NCBI RefSeq assembly: GCF_030409835.1
Contig: NZ_JAUFQO010000016.1
Span: 434,001-498,000, forward strand
Length of the DNA stretch: 64,000 nt
DNA from: Lutimonas halocynthiae
Lineage (GTDB): Bacteria; Bacteroidota; Bacteroidia; Flavobacteriales; Flavobacteriaceae
Direction: 5' to 3'
Positions 26,739 to 34,876 of the stretch are shown here, piece after piece. The stretch's first letter is position 1. Each line of letters starts with the position of its first letter. The notes beneath the pieces are model-generated. The model was not told the origin of the DNA and searched no databases. It saw only the letters and a program-made list of their open reading frames with translations. The position numbers and the translations under genes are program-made.

Positions 26739-27959
26739 TTACACCACTTTTACTGCTATTCTATGACAGGCGTTATTCAAGTAGCCTTTTGGGTTCCAGC
26801 CTGGAACAAGCATAGGTTGAGCAGTATTTTCAGTATCGATAGCCCTTGCCCAGATTTCATAATAACCGGCTTGAGGAAATTTGATTTGAGCCTTAAAATG
26901 TTGCCAGGCCAGTCTATTTATTGGTTTTTCAAGTGTGCATGCTTGCCATGTAGCTCCAAAATCAATTGAATACTGCATTTTGGCGACCTCTAATTCTCCG
27001 GCCCAGGCATGCCCTCTAATATTTAATTCTTTTGTCAAATTGAATACTGCTCCCGATTTAGGGTATGTAATCAACGATTTTACCGGCATTGATTCAATAA
27101 TCTTCATATCCTGCTCTGGCACATCTTCACCAGGAGATACGTTATATTTAGGAACTCTATAAGAAGTTCCTTTCATTTTCGAACCATCATGCTCCTTGTT
27201 TCTCACACTAATTCTATTGATCCATTTGCCTGATGCCGACGCCGGCCAGCCACCTGCTATCAAACGAAGAGGGTATCCATGAGCCAAGGGTATAGGCTTA
27301 TCATTCATCATATATGCAATCAATGTTTCATCTTGAATTGCTTTATCAAGCGGAACACCTCTTGAAATAGGCTCTTTATTTACATCTCCGCTTAAATGTA
27401 CATCCGTGGCATGATAACCAATATATACGGCATCTTTTTTTATCTCAACATCTTCCAAGATATCCTTTAACCTGATACCCGTCCATTTTGCACAATGAAC
27501 AGCACCAATGGTCCATTGATTACCTTTTGCTGGCGGATCAAACTCACTTCTTCCGTTTCCACCGCACTCCAATGTCACCTGATAGGAATAGCTTTTAAAT
27601 TTGGTTCTGAGCGTTTCTAAAGAATAGGATTTAATTGCACTTACCGACTCCCCATCTATGGTTAACAACCATTGATCTGTGTTAATCTCTTTAGGGATAA
27701 GGCCGTTATTTCTAATAAACATTTTACTGTTGGGCGTCACCTTATCATCTAATAGATGTGCCTGAGCTTCAATGTTAAACGGTCTGTTATTCAAAACGAC
27801 CATTGAACTGTCAAGCCCAAATAACTCGAAAGGATCAGGATCTTGAAATGCAAGAATTTCATAATCTTTAGGCATCTTTGCGGCAAAGACTATTGGCATA
27901 CCTGCAATCGATGCCAGGCTGCTATATCCTGTTTTTTTTATAAATGATCTTCTTTTCAT
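26739..27959 (-). CDS. Sulfite oxidase-like molybdopterin enzyme (SorA/SoxC type), Tat-exported
   Basis: 406 residues. N-terminal twin-arginine signal KRRSFIKKTG (2-10) followed by a weak hydrophobic stretch: Tat export with cofactor. Molybdopterin domain about 75-275, with the Mo-ligand Cys132 in VTLECGGNGRSEF and the IPLAHGYPLRLIAGGWPA stretch typical of sulfite oxidases. The C-terminal immunoglobulin-like dimerisation domain spans about 295-406 (IRGHAWAGEL, YSIDFGATWQACTL). Oxidises sulfite, or a related substrate, in the periplasm and passes electrons to the adjacent cytochrome c. Confidence 0.9.
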   Translation of the reverse strand: MKRRSFIKKTGYSSLASIAGMPIVFAAKMPKDYEILAFQDPDPFELFGLDSSMVVLNNRPFNIEAQAHLLDDKVTPNSKMFIRNNGLIPKEINTDQWLLTIDGESVSAIKSYSLETLRTKFKSYSYQVTLECGGNGRSEFDPPAKGNQWTIGAVHCAKWTGIRLKDILEDVEIKKDAVYIGYHATDVHLSGDVNKEPISRGVPLDKAIQDETLIAYMMNDKPIPLAHGYPLRLIAGGWPASASGKWINRISVRNKEHDGSKMKGTSYRVPKYNVSPGEDVPEQDMKIIESMPVKSLITYPKSGAVFNLTKELNIRGHAWAGELEVAKMQYSIDFGATWQACTLEKPINRLAWQHFKAQIKFPQAGYYEIWARAIDTENTAQPMLVPGWNPKGYLNNACHRIAVKVV

Positions 27960-27994
27960 ATCAATACTAATTCCATATTCTTATATAATGAATC

Positions 27995-28951
27995 CTAATT
28001 CCATTGCATATGAGATCGTTCTTTCCAATAGAAATTTGATTCAACTGCATATTCTACAAGGGATGCCAGTTCCTGGTCTTCAAGTTTAAACTCCCTCGAT
28101 TTCAGATTTTCAGACAATTGACTGGTATTTGACGCTCCGCTAAGAACAATATTCGGTTGAAGATGATCGATAATAAACCTCAATGCAATTGCATCTACTG
28201 ATACCTTATATTTTTTCGATAAGCGCTCCAAATAGGTATAGAGGTTTTCATAATGTCTATACTTGCCATTCCTAAAAAGCCTGCCATTGGCTAAAGCCTC
28301 TTTTATGATGACTATTTTCCCTGCTTTTCTAAGTTTCTTAAGCAAGTCATGAGTGCTGGTTTCTAATATATTATAAGTAACCTGAAAGCTTTCAAAAAGC
28401 GATTCACTGTTGATTTTTATCTGTGAAGCATATTCCAACACTTCTCCTTGATTCGGGCCACTAGTCGAAATTCCGATTTTCAAACCTGTCTCCTTTTTGA
28501 TTTCAAAAAGTTTTTGCAAGACCTCCTTGTTATCTAAAATACCGCTTTCAAAAGTTGCTGAGTGGACCTGATACACCTTCAATGCCGGTAAAAGACACTT
28601 TGAAACAGACCATTGCTCAATAAGTTTATGAAGAGAATGTTCTTTGATTTCGTGAGGCCCTTTGTATCCTAATTCCCAATTCGCCACATAAGTATAGCCC
28701 CATTTTGTGCTCAATGCTAAATCCTTGTATGGATGCTGTCTAAACCATTCCTGCAAGAACGCTTCCCCCTGCCCATAAGAAGGGGCCGTATCAAAATGAC
28801 GAATCCCTTGCTCATAAGCATAGTCCATAACCTTAATGGCATTCTCATGGTAAAATGATTCGGATTTATTCGAGTCCGCTTCAGTTCTTATATTCAAATA
28901 TTCCGGCCTGCCTATAGCTGCCAAGCCCAATCCTAATTCAGTCTTTATCAA
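27995..28951 (-). CDS. Aldo/keto reductase
   Basis: 318 residues. (beta/alpha)8 aldo/keto reductase with the active-site region GIRHFDTAPSYGQGEAFL (about 50-67; Asp and Tyr), catalytic Lys in LALSTKWGYTY (about 83), and KVYQVHSATFE as the strand-4 histidine segment. The start codon is TTG at 28951: no ATG lies nearby in frame and upstream codons carry no ATG. NADPH-dependent carbonyl reductase of unknown substrate. It is the first gene of the operon with the sulfite oxidase and cytochrome, 35 bases ahead of the former. Confidence 0.82.
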   Translation of the reverse strand: MIKTELGLGLAAIGRPEYLNIRTEADSNKSESFYHENAIKVMDYAYEQGIRHFDTAPSYGQGEAFLQEWFRQHPYKDLALSTKWGYTYVANWELGYKGPHEIKEHSLHKLIEQWSVSKCLLPALKVYQVHSATFESGILDNKEVLQKLFEIKKETGLKIGISTSGPNQGEVLEYASQIKINSESLFESFQVTYNILETSTHDLLKKLRKAGKIVIIKEALANGRLFRNGKYRHYENLYTYLERLSKKYKVSVDAIALRFIIDHLQPNIVLSGASNTSQLSENLKSREFKLEDQELASLVEYAVESNFYWKERSHMQWN

Positions 28952-29028
28952 TTTATGATGTTGGTTTTAGTTTTATATACCTTGTTCTTTGTCAAGTCTA
29001 AATATACAATTTTATTAGAGTTTTGTAT

Positions 29029-29047
29029 GGTCGCTATAATAGTGACC
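29029..29047. promoter_or_regulatory. Palindrome upstream of the sulfite oxidase operon
   Basis: GGTCGCTA - TAA - TAGTGACC, eight-base arms with one mismatch, 78 bases upstream of the aldo/keto reductase start. Candidate operator for this operon. Confidence 0.4.
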
Positions 29048-29101
29048 TTGGCTTCTATTATCACTTTAGACTATGACATTTTCTTTGTGAATTAATTGCA
29101 T

Positions 29102-29136
29102 AAAAAAAACCTTAACAAAATTGTTAAGGTTTTTTA
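29102..29136. terminator. Bidirectional intrinsic terminator
   Basis: Stem CCTTAACAA / TTGTTAAGG flanked by A-tract on the left and T-tract on the right, so it can end transcription both ways. It follows peptide A (minus strand, stop at 29198) and insulates the sulfite oxidase operon. Confidence 0.85.
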
Positions 29137-29197
29137 CGGTGGAATTAATTTTTGTTCCATACATCATTTTTTAAGTTAGAATCAATATTACATTTTT

Positions 29198-29311
29198 CTA
29201 ATAACCGTAGTTTCTGTAATTTGACCATCTGATGCGCTTACTTTCTCTAAAGGTTGAAAAATTTGTAAATCTTGTTCCATTTGATGCGTTACTGTCGATT
29301 GTTGTTTTCAT
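29198..29311 (-). CDS. 37-aa basic peptide A of the W-motif micropeptide family
   Basis: ATG at 29311, TAG at 29198-29200, 37 residues. The C-terminal half reads FSTFRESKRIRWSNYRNYGY; the N-terminal half is polar and poor in hydrophobics, so there is no signal peptide. KR[IV][RK]WS-x-x-R-x-[FY]G is shared with the tandem pair at 54242-54509. An exact -7 box (29338-29345) lies 27 bases upstream and a strong terminator follows, so it is a single-gene unit. Its upstream neighbour is the hsp20 gene. Family not recognised. Confidence 0.75.
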   Translation of the reverse strand: MKTTIDSNASNGTRFTNFSTFRESKRIRWSNYRNYGY

Positions 29312-29337
29312 GATATATATGTTTAATTATTATACTG

Positions 29338-29345
29338 CAAATGTA
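29338..29345 (-). promoter_or_regulatory. -7 promoter box of peptide A
   Basis: On the minus strand TACATTTG, an exact match to TAnnTTTG, 26 bases before the ATG. No clear -33 TTG at the usual distance. Confidence 0.6.
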
Positions 29346-29415
29346 TATGACGAAGGCGTATTGGTAAATTCTGACTTACCGAACTGTAGATAAACAATGA
29401 CGAATTGTAAAAATT

Positions 29416-29446
29416 GGCCTTCTCCCTGTCTAAATCGAAGAAGGCC
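29416..29446 (-). terminator. Hairpin, possible weak terminator
   Basis: Perfect eight-base arms GGCCTTCT / AGAAGGCC with a 15-base loop. On the minus strand it is followed by AATTTTTAC. It may be a second stop behind the hsp20 terminator or a structured RNA element. Confidence 0.4.
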
Positions 29447-29593
29447 CGTTATTAAAATCCAATCTAAAAGCTTCCAATCATTATAAATACTGCTTAACAA
29501 TCAATCTATTTACTCCTATAGCTGGTCACTGCTGTTACCCGTGACATTGCATGAGCGATAATTGCGGTAGCTAGCTAACATTTGGGTTAAAGA

Positions 29594-29626
29594 ACAAAAA
29601 AAACCACCAGAACTGAACTGGTGGTC
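29594..29626 (-). terminator. Intrinsic terminator of hsp20
   Basis: Perfect stem ACCACCAG / CTGGTGGT with a seven-base loop, followed on the minus strand by eight T residues. It lies 26 bases after the hsp20 stop. Confidence 0.9.
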
Positions 29627-29651
29627 TTATCTAACTATCTGCTTTAAGAGT

Positions 29652-30128
29652 TTATGAAATCTCTATAGTCCTGGCTGGCTTTGGCTTGGCCTCTTCCTTC
29701 TTTGGAATGCTAACGGTCAGAATCCCATCAGTATAACTTGCATTTATCGCCGTGTCATCAACTGTTTCAGGCAACAAGAAGGTTCTTTTAAATGAAGCAT
29801 AGACAAATTCTTTCCTTGTATAGTTCTCCTTAGTATCTTCCTCAACTTTAATTTCAGCAGCAATAGACAATTCTTCATTCTCAAGTCCGATAATAAAATC
29901 AGTCTTTTTGAATCCCGGAACAGCCATATCTAGTATATAAGCTTCGTCTGATTCTATAATATTCACTTTAGGATTTGACAATCCTTTATTGAAATCTTTA
30001 CTTTTTGCCAGTTGCAGTTCATCATTGAATAATTCATCCATTAATGAAGCCCATCCTCCGTAGTTACCTAAATTTCTTTTATCTCTTTGAAGAATGTTTC
30101 TGTTTTTTGTAAGCATTAAATTGTTCAT
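29652..30128 (-). CDS. Hsp20/alpha-crystallin family small heat shock protein
   Basis: 158 residues. The alpha-crystallin domain spans about 48-145: NIIESDEAYILDMAVPGF opens it, FKRTFLLPETVDDTAINASY is the central conserved stretch, and DGILTVSIPKKE is the A-x-x-x-n-GvL-like closing motif. The tail ARTIEIS has the I-x-I motif used for oligomer formation. ATP-independent holdase for unfolding proteins in the cytoplasm. Single gene with a strong terminator; a perfect 15-base inverted repeat lies 108 bases upstream. Confidence 0.93.
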   Translation of the reverse strand: MNNLMLTKNRNILQRDKRNLGNYGGWASLMDELFNDELQLAKSKDFNKGLSNPKVNIIESDEAYILDMAVPGFKKTDFIIGLENEELSIAAEIKVEEDTKENYTRKEFVYASFKRTFLLPETVDDTAINASYTDGILTVSIPKKEEAKPKPARTIEIS

Positions 30129-30235
30129 TATATTTTTTTTAAAGGGTTTTACTTAATAATTGTTTCCGAATCAATGATTGCAAATGCAGGACCAAAAATG
30201 TTTTCAGCACTTTATGGTCAGCTTTAGAGCAAAAC

Positions 30236-30285
30236 AAATGCCATAATGACACTTATGACTAAAATAAAGCGTCATTATGGCATTT
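30236..30285. repeat. Perfect 15-base inverted repeat upstream of hsp20
   Basis: AAATGCCATAATGAC (30236-30250) and GTCATTATGGCATTT (30271-30285) are exact reverse complements separated by 20 bases. Neither strand has a T-tract behind it, so it is not a terminator. It sits in the 291-base gap between hsp20 and the second NAPE-PLD-like gene, both on the minus strand. Confidence 0.7.
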
Positions 30286-30419
30286 ATCATCATACTTGTT
30301 CATCACATTATGAAAATGCAGTCGATTTCAATATGTATTATTTAAATCAAGTAGGAACCTGTAATTTGAAGATGGCAGATTAATATAAAAACTTGATAAA
30401 TTATAATTATCAATTATAA

Positions 30420-31523
30420 CTAGAGGTATTTCTTCCACCAGGAATTTGATGCCAACTGTCCGAATTCAATTATTTCACCTGGTGCTGGGCTTAGGTATTG
30501 TTGATTGTTAACTTCTGATGCCTTTACAAACCGATCTATTGGGTCGGTCCAATGGTGAAGTGCCAGACTGAAAGCACCCCAATGAACAGGAATGGCTTGA
30601 TTAACCTTTGTATCAATTGCAGCTTGCACTGCCTCTTCAGGATACATATGAATTTGATACCAACGCTCATTATACTGTCCGCACTCGATAAAACCCCAGT
30701 CAAAAGGTCCGTATTTCTCTCCGATTAATTTGAAATGTTCATCATATCCCCCATCACCACTCCAGTAGATGCTGTGCTTTCCAGATTTCAAAATCCAACC
30801 ACCCCAAAGTGATTTTGCACGATCAAAAGCACCTCTTCCTGAAAAATGTCTTGAAGGTGTGAAAATAAAATCAATGCCAAATAATTTATGCTCTTGCCAC
30901 CAATCAAATTCAGTAATATGCTTACTATCAACTCCCCATTTCAATAAATGCCTCCCAACTCCCAAAGGAACAAGAAAAGTCTCCACCTTGTTTCGGAGCA
31001 AACGCATACTATGAAAATCTAAATGATCATAATGGTCATGGGTCATTAAAATAAGGTCTATAGCTGGTAATTTCTCAATCAATTCCAGACAATTCGCTGA
31101 AAACCGTTTGGTTCTAATGGGCCCGACTGGAGAAGCATCCTGACCAAACATCGGGTCAATCAAAATGTTTTTATCATTTAGCTGTAATAGCAAAACCGAG
31201 TGACCATACCAAATAAACTTAGGGACTCCATCTTTATTGAAATCAGATGCTTTGAATGGAGCAATGGGTATCAGCTTCTTTGGATCCCTGGCTTTACGAC
31301 CTTTTACATTTTCCTTTATAAGACCTGGTAACTTAAAAAGGTTCATATCCATAGTCGTTTTAGAGAGGTTTTGAAATGTGCCTTTTTTCCAATGTTCCGA
31401 TTTACGAAGTGATACTTTCTCATCCTTCTCTAGTTTTCCCCCAAACTGAGGATTCTTTTTTAGATAAAAATATCCAAATGGCAGGCCGAAGCCTAGTATC
31501 AACAAAATGACTGATGTTATCAT
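30420..31523 (-). CDS. Second NAPE-PLD-like MBL-fold hydrolase, membrane-anchored
   Basis: 367 residues from the ATG at 31523, which places the membrane helix (about 1-20) at the N-terminus; the longer frame to 31562 would need a TTG. Same motif order as the protein at 21192: YGHSVLLLQ, HDHYDH (162-167), FTPSRHFSGRG, WSGDGGYDEHF, GFIECGQYNERW, PVHWGAF, and the ending NSWWKKYL (SWWK in the other). Expected to hydrolyse a phospholipid or lactone. Unlike its paralogue it has no TetR gene or palindrome next to it. Confidence 0.85.
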   Translation of the reverse strand: MITSVILLILGFGLPFGYFYLKKNPQFGGKLEKDEKVSLRKSEHWKKGTFQNLSKTTMDMNLFKLPGLIKENVKGRKARDPKKLIPIAPFKASDFNKDGVPKFIWYGHSVLLLQLNDKNILIDPMFGQDASPVGPIRTKRFSANCLELIEKLPAIDLILMTHDHYDHLDFHSMRLLRNKVETFLVPLGVGRHLLKWGVDSKHITEFDWWQEHKLFGIDFIFTPSRHFSGRGAFDRAKSLWGGWILKSGKHSIYWSGDGGYDEHFKLIGEKYGPFDWGFIECGQYNERWYQIHMYPEEAVQAAIDTKVNQAIPVHWGAFSLALHHWTDPIDRFVKASEVNNQQYLSPAPGEIIEFGQLASNSWWKKYL

Positions 31524-31630
31524 GAATTTAGTCTTGCCACATTTTATTGACAGGAAAAGCAAACATATTGAAAAGCAATGGAATAATTCTACAGGATTTA
31601 TCTAATTCATGTTATATCAGATAATATCTT

Positions 31631-31638
31631 TAAGTTTG
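31631..31638 (+). promoter_or_regulatory. -7 promoter box of the SulP gene
   Basis: TAAGTTTG, an exact TAnnTTTG match, 40 bases before the ATG at 31679. The -33 position carries ATG instead of TTG. Confidence 0.5.
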
Positions 31639-31678
31639 TATCAAAGCGGTTAACTAACCTATTAGCACTTATATTAAA

Positions 31679-33358
31679 ATGAAAAAACTTAACAAAAAAT
31701 ATTTAAAAGGAGACCTTCAAGCGGGACTAGTCGTGTTTCTTGTGGCATTACCACTTTGTCTAGGAATTGCTTTAGCAAGTGGTGCCCCCCTATTCTCAGG
31801 AATAATATCCGGAGTTATTGGTGGTATTATTATCGGCTTCTTTAGTGACTCAGAATTAAGTGTATCTGGTCCGGCAGCAGGATTAACAGCTATTATACTT
31901 GCCGCCATCGCTAGCCTTGGATCTTTTGAGACTTTTCTTTTAGCTGGAGTTCTGGCAGGAATAATGCAAATAATCCTTGGTTATATCAAGGCCGGAGTCG
32001 TATCAAATTATCTGCCTTCAAACGTAATTGAAGGAATGCTGGCTGCCATTGGGATTATCATCATATTAACCCAATTACCACATGCCATAGGCTATGATGT
32101 TGTTAATGAGGGGGATTATTTTCATATCAATAAAGAAGGAAACTATGATATGTTTCCAACCATTATTAAGGCCATTAATTTTATGCATCCCGGTGCCGTT
32201 ATTATTGTCATAGCCTCTTTAGTGGTTTTAATAGCTTTCGAAAAAATACCTTTTTTAATCAATTTAAAAGCAATTCCCAGCGCACTGGTTGCTGTTTTAA
32301 CTGGAGTGATCATAAATGAAACCTTTAGATTTACAGGGTCTACTTTTCTTGTTGGACCTGATCATTTGGTGAGTTTACCGATACCCGATTCTATGTCTGC
32401 CTTTCTGAGTCAGTTTAGTCTTCCTGATTTTAACCAAATAACAAATAAAGAAGTTTGGATTGTTGCGATGACCATTGCAGCTGTTGCAAGTATAGAAACC
32501 TTGCTTAGTATTGAGGCTTCAGACAAACTTGATCCCTTAAAAAGGTACACCAACACCAACAAAGAATTAAAGGCACAGGGAATAGGCAATATCATTAGCT
32601 GTATGATAGGCGGTATCCCTTTGACCTCTGTGATTGTAAGATCATCTGCGAATGTGAATTCAGGAGGTAGAACTAAAATTGCTGCGATCTCTCATGGTAT
32701 ATTTTTAATGCTGGCCGTGTTATTAATTCCAATGCTTTTAAATAGGATTCCTTTGGCTTCATTAGCGGCCGTATTGATTGTGATTGGATACAAGCTTGCG
32801 AGCCCCAAGGTTTTTATGCACATGTGGAAGAATAGCAAAAAGTTCCAATTCATTCCTTTTGTAGTTACTGTGGTTGCTGTAGTATTCTCGGATATCCTTA
32901 TTGGTGTAGGAATTGGTTTAACAGTTAGTATATACTTTATTCTTAGAGGAAATTTAAAACTGGCCTACTTTTTTAAACAAGAAGATTATAGCGCTGATAA
33001 AACCATTCACATGGAACTAGCGCAAGAGGTTTCATTTTTGAATAAAGCAGCCATCAAACAAACTTTTGCTCATCTACCTGAAAACAGCAAGCTTGTTCTT
33101 GACGCATCACATTCTATTTATATTGATCATGATGTATTAATTCTGATAAAGGAGTTTGTTGAACTGGGTTGCAAAGAAAAAAATATTGAAGTCAAGCTAA
33201 TGGGCTTCAGAAAGGAATATAAAATTGAAAATACTGACGTACACGTTACGAATGTTTTATCTGACAATGATAAACCAGTATCTCGAAAAGAAATCCATTC
33301 TGGTGTAAAAGTACCTTCTAATGCATTAAAGCTTGAAGACCTTTCGGATGACACCTAA
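31679..33358 (+). CDS. SulP-family inorganic anion transporter with STAS-like domain
   Basis: 559 residues. Residues about 10-420 are the membrane domain with the SulP opening DLQAGLVVFLVALPLCLGIALASGAPLFSGI, SGPAAGLTAII, and the ASIETLLSIEASDKLDPLKR stretch. Residues about 430-530 look like a degenerate STAS domain (KLVLDASHSIYIDHDVLILI). The family moves sulfate, bicarbonate or other anions, often with Na+. The substrate is undetermined, and no carbonic anhydrase gene adjoins it. A strong terminator follows. Confidence 0.88.
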   Translation: MKKLNKKYLKGDLQAGLVVFLVALPLCLGIALASGAPLFSGIISGVIGGIIIGFFSDSELSVSGPAAGLTAIILAAIASLGSFETFLLAGVLAGIMQIILGYIKAGVVSNYLPSNVIEGMLAAIGIIIILTQLPHAIGYDVVNEGDYFHINKEGNYDMFPTIIKAINFMHPGAVIIVIASLVVLIAFEKIPFLINLKAIPSALVAVLTGVIINETFRFTGSTFLVGPDHLVSLPIPDSMSAFLSQFSLPDFNQITNKEVWIVAMTIAAVASIETLLSIEASDKLDPLKRYTNTNKELKAQGIGNIISCMIGGIPLTSVIVRSSANVNSGGRTKIAAISHGIFLMLAVLLIPMLLNRIPLASLAAVLIVIGYKLASPKVFMHMWKNSKKFQFIPFVVTVVAVVFSDILIGVGIGLTVSIYFILRGNLKLAYFFKQEDYSADKTIHMELAQEVSFLNKAAIKQTFAHLPENSKLVLDASHSIYIDHDVLILIKEFVELGCKEKNIEVKLMGFRKEYKIENTDVHVTNVLSDNDKPVSRKEIHSGVKVPSNALKLEDLSDDT

Positions 33359-33381
33359 TCAATTATCGATAATTTCTTAAT

Positions 33382-33410
33382 AAAAGCGCTCTGAAAAGAG
33401 CGCTTTTATT
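33382..33410. terminator. Bidirectional intrinsic terminator
   Basis: Perfect 11-base stem AAAAGCGCTCT / AGAGCGCTTTT with a GAAA loop. It separates the convergent SulP and MoxR-like genes and can serve both. Confidence 0.9.
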
Positions 33411-33415
33411 ATATA

Positions 33416-34876
33416 CTACAAGTTAGAAAGATAAGCACCGTAAGAATCTTTAAACTCAAAACCTTTTACAATCCTTTTCTTATTGAGCTTTTTATACGCT
33501 GACAAGGCCCAAAGAATAAATTCTTTGACAAAGAGTTTATCTCCAGCTTCTACCCCAGGCATATAGGTGTCGATCAATTCATCCAAGGCCCCAATAGAAT
33601 TGAGCGCCTGCCCATAGGCTTCTTCAGATCCATCATCATACAATTCGAAGGAACTCTCTTCAAAAAACCATTGCAAGACACCATCATATGGGTCTTTATC
33701 ATTTTCGTGCTTCAGTTTCTTTATCTTTGGGAAATACGTATCAAAAAGTGCTTTAGATGCATTCCCTATTAGCTGTTCAGCGACAAAAGCTGCTCCTTCC
33801 TGTTCACCTTCATAGACAAGTTCAACCTTCCCTATTATAGATGGTATCATACCCAGAATATCCGCATACCTAATACTTGTTTTATCGGCACCTGAAGCCA
33901 AACAGCGATGTTCTGCTGTACTTAAAAGGTTTTCATATGCCGTAATACTCATTCTGGCACTAATCCCGCTCTTACTATCTACATACTCACTTTCTCTGGC
34001 TTCAAATCCAATTTGTTCTACCAGATCTTTTGCCAACTCTGGCACATGAATATCACAAATTCTATTTTTTTGAAGTTTGGCTTCTTGGGCAGTAATGGTC
34101 TTAGCCACCTCTATACTTTTCGGATAATGAGTCAGGATCTGAGACCCAATTCTATCCTTCAATGGCGTAACAATACTACCCCTATTGGTATAGTCTTCAG
34201 GATTGGCGGTAAAGACAAATTGCAGGTCTAAAGGTAATCGTACTTGAAAACCTCTTATCTGTATATCTCCTTCTTCCAGTATGTTAAATAGGGCTACCTG
34301 AATTCTAGATTGAAGATCAGGAAGTTCGTTAATTACAAAAATACTTCGGTTAGCACGAGGAATCATTCCAAAATGTATCACTCTTTCATCAGCATAACTT
34401 AGCTTTAAAGTTGCCGCTTTGATCGGATCAATATCACCGATTAAATCAGAAATAGTCACATCCGGTGTTGCCAGTTTTTCATAAAATCGCTGCTCTCTAT
34501 GTATCCATTTAATAGGTGTTTCATCTCCTAAAGATGCAACCTGTTCTTTTGCAAAATTACTTATTGGCCACAAGGGGTCATCATTGATTTCTGAACCATC
34601 AATTGCCGGGATATATTCATCCAACAACTGAACCATTAATCTGGCCAACCTTGTTTTGGCTTGTCCTCTTAAGCCCAAGAGGTTTATATTATGTTCTGAT
34701 AGAATAGCTCGTTCTAATTGAGGAATTACTGTTTCGTCATAACCATGAATCCCCGTAAACGAAGCTTTCCCATCTTTAATGTTTTGAATTAAGTTCTCCC
34801 GCAGTTCTGTTTTAATACTTCTGCTTTGATAACCACTTTTCTTAAGTGCTCCTAATGTCTTTATACTTATATCCAT
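33416..34876 (-). CDS. MoxR/magnesium-chelatase-I-like AAA+ ATPase
   Basis: 486 residues. AAA+ core about 45-330: Walker A variant GLRGQAKT (68-75), Walker B/sensor region RSIFVINELPDLQSRIQVALFNILEEGD (about 185-212), VFTANPEDYTNRGSIVTPLKDRIG as sensor-1/arginine finger. The LLGLRG and LADI-type inserts fit the ChlI/BchI-like group. Its ATG shares one base with the stop of the VWA gene (TAATG). Such AAA/VWA pairs act as chaperone-like machines that insert metals or remodel protein complexes; the client is unknown here. Confidence 0.83.
   Translation of the reverse strand: MDISIKTLGALKKSGYQSRSIKTELRENLIQNIKDGKASFTGIHGYDETVIPQLERAILSEHNINLLGLRGQAKTRLARLMVQLLDEYIPAIDGSEINDDPLWPISNFAKEQVASLGDETPIKWIHREQRFYEKLATPDVTISDLIGDIDPIKAATLKLSYADERVIHFGMIPRANRSIFVINELPDLQSRIQVALFNILEEGDIQIRGFQVRLPLDLQFVFTANPEDYTNRGSIVTPLKDRIGSQILTHYPKSIEVAKTITAQEAKLQKNRICDIHVPELAKDLVEQIGFEARESEYVDSKSGISARMSITAYENLLSTAEHRCLASGADKTSIRYADILGMIPSIIGKVELVYEGEQEGAAFVAEQLIGNASKALFDTYFPKIKKLKHENDKDPYDGVLQWFFEESSFELYDDGSEEAYGQALNSIGALDELIDTYMPGVEAGDKLFVKEFILWALSAYKKLNKKRIVKGFEFKDSYGAYLSNL

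Larger units (their letters stand above)
29312..29651. other. Intergenic region with peptide A promoter and two hairpins
   Basis: Holds the -7 box of peptide A, a hairpin at 29416-29446 and the hsp20 terminator at 29594-29626. No further gene was recognised in either direction. Confidence 0.5.

Noticed and set aside
30236-30285. Inverted repeat as intrinsic terminator
   Set aside because: No T-tract on either strand and a 20-base loop.
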